Shown: piece by piece, positions 61,501-64,000 of the stretch
How the letters are laid out: each line of letters opens with the position of its first letter
Numbering within the stretch: position 1 is the first letter of the stretch
Assembly (NCBI RefSeq): GCF_004011865.1
Contig: NZ_RKLP01000004.1
Location: forward strand, 1 to 64,000
DNA from: Prescottella agglutinans
Lineage (GTDB): Bacteria; Actinomycetota; Actinomycetes; Mycobacteriales; Mycobacteriaceae
Length of the DNA stretch: 64,000 nt
Direction of reading: 5' to 3'
Position numbers and translations under genes: made by a program
Notes under the pieces: model-generated
The model's input: only the letters and a program-made list of their open reading frames with translations
Told to the model about the DNA's origin: nothing
The model's database searches: none

Positions 61501-63590
61501 TTGGTGACCGCGGTGAGGTGCCCACCGTCGTAGCCGAAACGGCGGACCGCGACGGCGCCGCCCGAGTCCGGGTCGATCACCGACAGCGCACCGATCCGCC
61601 CGCCGCGGGCGTCGACGAGCACGCGGTAGCCGCCCGAGTGGGACACCTCGACCGGCGCACCGTCCGGGCCGTAGTGGAATCGGATACGGTTGCGGAACCG
61701 GTCCGTGATTGCGCTGATGGCGATGTTGCCCAGCGCCGAATCGACCCCGCCGAGTTCGGGTTTGGGGGCGAAGTGCCAGGTGAGCGACCGGTCCGGGTCG
61801 TACACCGCGTAGCCGCCGGTCTCGGTCCGCGCGAGCGTCCAGCGCTGCAGCGACTGTCTCGGACGGACGGGTACGCCCATCTCCGGGTGCGGATAGACCA
61901 CCATCACGCCGTCCTCGGCGAGCAGGGTGACACCGGATTCCTCGACCACGATCCGCATGTCGATCGTCGCCGACCAACTCGGGCCGAACCACCGGCCGAA
62001 CCCGTAGCTCGAGCGATGACGCCGCCCGAACACGAGCGGCAGCACACCGGGCAGCGTCAGATCGGTTTCCGGCAGCAGGAACTCGCCGGTGGCGGCATCG
62101 ACCGGGTCCTGGCATTCGGTGACCTGGTTGCTCGTCTGGTCGCTCGCCGGTCCGTTGTCCTCCGCGGTCCGCGCCGCCCCGGCGTCGGATTCGGCGAGAT
62201 GCTGCGGGTTCGGGTTCTCGCCCTCGGGCGGACGGGTGAAGTCGGGGTCGTGGCCGGCGCCGGTCGGACCCTGGTCGTGCGCGGGGGTGGACTGGTCCGG
62301 GCCGCCCGGGTCCGCACCGTGTAGCGACGACGGTGAATCGATGTCCGGCGCATCGATTCTCGGGGCGTCGGCTCCCGGTGCCTCCGCGCGGGGGACCTCG
62401 GGCGTCGGGACGTGGCCGGCCGTGTCCGCCACGCGATCGACGGTCCGCAGATCGCTCCCCAGATCAGCAGCGATCTCGACCGCGTGCATGGACGTCCGCG
62501 CACCGGCCACTCCGGCGCCGGCGCCACCCGTCGCCGCCGTCAGCAGCGCGTCTCCGGTGAGCGCTCCCGCGAACTCGAACGGGTTGGCCCGTGCGTCGGC
62601 GAGGAACGCGTCCACCACGGCCCCCGGATCCGCCGCCGCCACCACGAGGCCGGTCGTCAGGTCGCTCAGTCCTTCGACGTACTCCGCCGGGTGGCTGAGG
62701 TTGTACGGGTCGACGGGGTTGACCTGTCGCACGAACTGCACGAGTCCGGTGACGCTGGTGACGAGACCGGAGGTGAAGTTGACGCTGCCGTGCTCGAGCA
62801 CATCGGTCAGGTCCCCGAAGTTCGCGGCCATCCGCTGCGTGAACGGCGGCTCCTCGGGCGCCGACTCGGTCAGGGCCGCCAACTGACCGGCGATCTGCGA
62901 CGCGGCGTTGTCGCGCTCGGCCCGGGCGGCACGCAGGGTCTCCACCGCATCGGCGTACATCGCCGTCCACGAATCGACCACGGGGGTCCGCGCACGCTGC
63001 TCGCCGCTGAGCGCGTTGTAGGCGGCCTTCGTCGCCCGCTCCTGCTGTTCGGCCTGCTCCCACCGCGCGATCGCGTCGGCCGCGCGCGCCTGCGCCGACT
63101 CGATCGTGTTCGCCCACCAGGTCAGTGACTGCGCGGCGGACGCCATCGCATCGGCAGCGTCCTGCCACAGCGCCGGCTGTCTGTCGTAGACGGCCTGGAA
63201 CGCGTCAGCCGCGTCGCCGGTCCAGCCGGCGGCGTCGACCGTGCGTAGGGAGGTCCCGGTGGACCCGATGTTCGTGCCCAGTTCCGTCAGCGTGGTGACG
63301 GCCTCGTTGACCGCACCGGCGTCGCCACGGATCAGTTCCCGCGGATCGGTGGTCTGGCCGAGTTCGAGCTCGTCGACCGCACCCCCGGTGCTGCTCGCAA
63401 CCCGATCGCCGAGGTCCGTGAGGACGTCGGCAACCCCGTCCGCGCCCAAGCCGCGGGCGACACCCGCCAGGCCGTCGAGACCCGCATCGGCCATCTGGCC
63501 GGCCTTTTCCAGCACCCCTTCGGCCGCGTCCTCGACGAACTCACCGACCTTGTCCAGGCCGCCGATGACGTCGTCCCACCCATAGCCCAT
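58584..63590 (-). CDS. RHS/YD-repeat polymorphic toxin with T7SS-type N-terminus
   Basis: A 1668-residue protein. Residues 1-260 are helical and WXG100-like (AAGWTGDAADAFQAVYDRQP, around 119-138), the T7SS-secreted type N-terminus. A Pro/Asp-rich linker leads to a DUF6531-like entry (PVDAATGEFLLPETDLTLPG, about 495-515). About 900 residues of YD repeats follow (for example TRYRYTADGDVAQITRPDGH). The RHS core end is YYDPVTARYATIDPLGLA and DPLGLKPCG (about 1500-1543). The last ~125 residues are a separate toxin: PGYRYSNDPGGWGHYMQFET, VVVEHVSDPRQGPHFHAG and DGRHHFYYPVE. Its His clusters suggest a nuclease. ATG 63590 has GGGGGAGAA upstream. Confidence 0.9.
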   Translation of the reverse strand: MGYGWDDVIGGLDKVGEFVEDAAEGVLEKAGQMADAGLDGLAGVARGLGADGVADVLTDLGDRVASSTGGAVDELELGQTTDPRELIRGDAGAVNEAVTTLTELGTNIGSTGTSLRTVDAAGWTGDAADAFQAVYDRQPALWQDAADAMASAAQSLTWWANTIESAQARAADAIARWEQAEQQERATKAAYNALSGEQRARTPVVDSWTAMYADAVETLRAARAERDNAASQIAGQLAALTESAPEEPPFTQRMAANFGDLTDVLEHGSVNFTSGLVTSVTGLVQFVRQVNPVDPYNLSHPAEYVEGLSDLTTGLVVAAADPGAVVDAFLADARANPFEFAGALTGDALLTAATGGAGAGVAGARTSMHAVEIAADLGSDLRTVDRVADTAGHVPTPEVPRAEAPGADAPRIDAPDIDSPSSLHGADPGGPDQSTPAHDQGPTGAGHDPDFTRPPEGENPNPQHLAESDAGAARTAEDNGPASDQTSNQVTECQDPVDAATGEFLLPETDLTLPGVLPLVFGRRHRSSYGFGRWFGPSWSATIDMRIVVEESGVTLLAEDGVMVVYPHPEMGVPVRPRQSLQRWTLARTETGGYAVYDPDRSLTWHFAPKPELGGVDSALGNIAISAITDRFRNRIRFHYGPDGAPVEVSHSGGYRVLVDARGGRIGALSVIDPDSGGAVAVRRFGYDGGHLTAVTNGFGGTTRYTYDAEGRMLSWQDANGNRMVNTYDADGRVVVQNGTDGIMSARFDYAPTADGSGSVTVVTDSLGAQTAHGFDSDLRQRDLMSPNGSRTHTDYNERREPLRVTGPDGAVTRYRYTADGDVAQITRPDGHSVTVDYAGPRRPVAVHQVDGTVVRQDWDATDNLVAVTDAGGARTEYSYHPTGAVSSITEPTGARTLVECDDAGLPVAVTDPMGATTRITRDAFGRAASVTDATGAVTRLRWSPDGKLVERTHPDVAVESWDYDGEGNLLRHTDPVGAVTSYTYGSFDLVASRIDPDGSLTAYAWDTERRLTAVTNPLGQTWSYEYDADGRLVAESDFNGARTTYTHDAAGRIATVTSATGVTRHHSHDILGRLLDVTADSGEFRRYTHDLVGRTLSAVSGVGGDPVHTVEFEYTAAGQLARQTVDGAGELRFDHDPFGRRVERRSHTGGVTGWRWNAAGRVASVAVDGHSIGLTYDARGAVTGWRAGEVGITRRHDSRGRLTMQEAVAHPASSLSLSFDSGPAAASRVLRSDVFDYRPDGYLVEQTTTTDRMLRRQFELDAAGRITSVVDDGTAVERYSYDALSNIVTQTATAIADDAGRREYRGTLLVRDGRTQFHYDDAGRLIRKVTTRLSRKPDVWQYRYDAFDQMVEVSTPDGTQWRYSYDALGRRTAKSRLAVDGSVAERTVFTWDATTLVEQSTSDRVTRWTYQPGTHAPLTQASVPTVDLADQASVDAEFYAIVTDLVGTPTELVDPGTADVAGWSAMSLWGSTSWTGAADTPIRFPGQYFDDETGLHYNLHRYYDPVTARYATIDPLGLAPSPNPNSYPHNPTVWSDPLGLKPCGDNREFSDRELARDAAFDRAGIPRGTPPDASWEVGGDMHRRGLPGYRYSNDPGGWGHYMQFETDDGSRVVVEHVSDPRQGPHFHAGLPKGDPSTSAVNFGWDTTSPHERYRPVDGRHHFYYPVE

Positions 63591-63628
63591 CAGTTCTCCC
63601 CCGCCCCTGCCTCAGCCCTGGCCGTCGG

Positions 63629-64000
63629 TCAGGTCTGGTCGTTCATGACCGACGCCGCCTGCTCGGCGGCGCCGGTGTGGTACCCGGGCGCAGCGTCCAC
63701 ACCGACGACGTCCGCGACCGCCAGCGACACGTTGGCCAGCGCCTGCGGGCCGACCGCCGCGATCACGTCGTTGTTGGTCCGGATCGTGTCCATCGCCGCG
63801 TCGAACGACTCGCCGCTGTAGTCGGGATGGAGCACGTTGTTGACCGGGTTGTCCGCGAAGGTCTCGCCCCACGAACGCTCGCTGATCTCCTCCTCGCTGA
63901 GGTGCGGGTTGCCCGCGACGTGCGTCCAGGCGGTCTTGACCATGTCCGAGGCTTGCTGGTCCATCAGGTGATAGCGCCCGGCCTGGAGATCGAGCAGTTC
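63629..64000 (-). CDS. Partner protein upstream of the RHS toxin (5' end outside the window)
   Basis: The frame is open to base 64000 without a stop (ELLDLQAGRYHL precedes the internal ATG 63964), so the gene very probably starts beyond the window. The visible 123 codons include MDQQASDMVKTAWTHVAGNPHLSEEE and an alanine-rich helical tail (GPQALANVSLAVADVVGVDA). It ends 38 bp before the toxin gene, so the two form an operon. In related loci this position holds a WXG100-type or chaperone partner for T7SS secretion. The assignment to that role is inference. Confidence 0.62.
   Translation of the reverse strand, partial: ELLDLQAGRYHLMDQQASDMVKTAWTHVAGNPHLSEEEISERSWGETFADNPVNNVLHPDYSGESFDAAMDTIRTNNDVIAAVGPQALANVSLAVADVVGVDAAPGYHTGAAEQAASVMNDQT

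Noticed and set aside
59001-62324. A 1107-codon plus-strand open frame inside the RHS gene
   Set aside because: The codon periodicity belongs to the minus-strand YD repeats. The plus-strand product is a low-complexity Arg/Val/Asp shadow.

Overview
This is one contiguous stretch of a high-GC actinobacterial chromosome, most likely Rhodococcus (including Prescottella) or a close mycolic-acid relative. The evidence is the phosphatidylinositol-mannoside genes (pimA, patA, pgsA), an AftC-like arabinofuranosyltransferase, the CgoX/HemQ haem branch, a WS/DGAT acyltransferase, an MmpL transporter, an IdeR-type iron box and a KstR-type operator. Three blocks follow the Mycobacterium tuberculosis Rv26xx gene order: 1-7316, 19946-25699 and 35261-45593. 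The stretches between them are accessory. The nucleotide and protein reading is direct; names rest on family knowledge, with no database search.

Layout. 1-7316 (minus strand): 5' end of pdxS, then the overlapping cluster nudix-pimA-patA-pgsA-HIT-thrS and a PGPGW-type membrane protein. 7317-15956: a degenerate SIMPL-domain gene, then an approximately 8.15 kb element inserted in the 3' end of tRNA-Val(CAC) and bounded by 25-bp direct repeats. It carries integrase, an excisionase-like protein, a RecA/AAA replication ATPase, an iteron-rich putative origin, a terminase-small-subunit-like protein and unexplained cargo. 16541-17041: tRNA array Gly-Cys-Val-Gly-Val. 17236-19882: divergent GH1 beta-glucosidase and MFS permease.

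19946-25699: GNAT, ZapE, RibD-like reductase, exported hydrolase-fold protein, AftC-like enzyme, MsrB. 25710-35147 interrupts the usual msrB-hemQ neighbourhood. It holds a PadR/membrane pair, a GntR/membrane pair with a clear operator, a molybdopterin oxidoreductase, a lower-GC HEPN-ATPase pair, wrecked ISL3 and IS21 genes, a second diverged 3' piece of hemQ and a secreted nuclease-family protein. 35261-45593 holds hemE-cgoX-hemQ, DUF3000 and an RNase D-like gene, with a lipid cassette (hydrolase, WS/DGAT, hydrolase) inserted between the last two.

45715-55564: fadA-fadB, a minus-strand cell-envelope group (secreted protein, lipase-fold protein, 30-residue ORF, MmpL) and an iron-regulated siderophore-binding lipoprotein. 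55655-64000 (minus): a polymorphic toxin locus. It has a 1668-residue RHS/YD-repeat protein with a T7SS-type N-terminus and a variable C-terminal toxin, its overlapping immunity gene, and a trail of five small genes including an Imm50-like protein. The toxin's upstream partner runs off the window.

The least explained systems are the tRNA-Val satellite-like element, the HEPN-ATPase pair, the 30-residue ORF beside mmpL and the toxin/immunity array.
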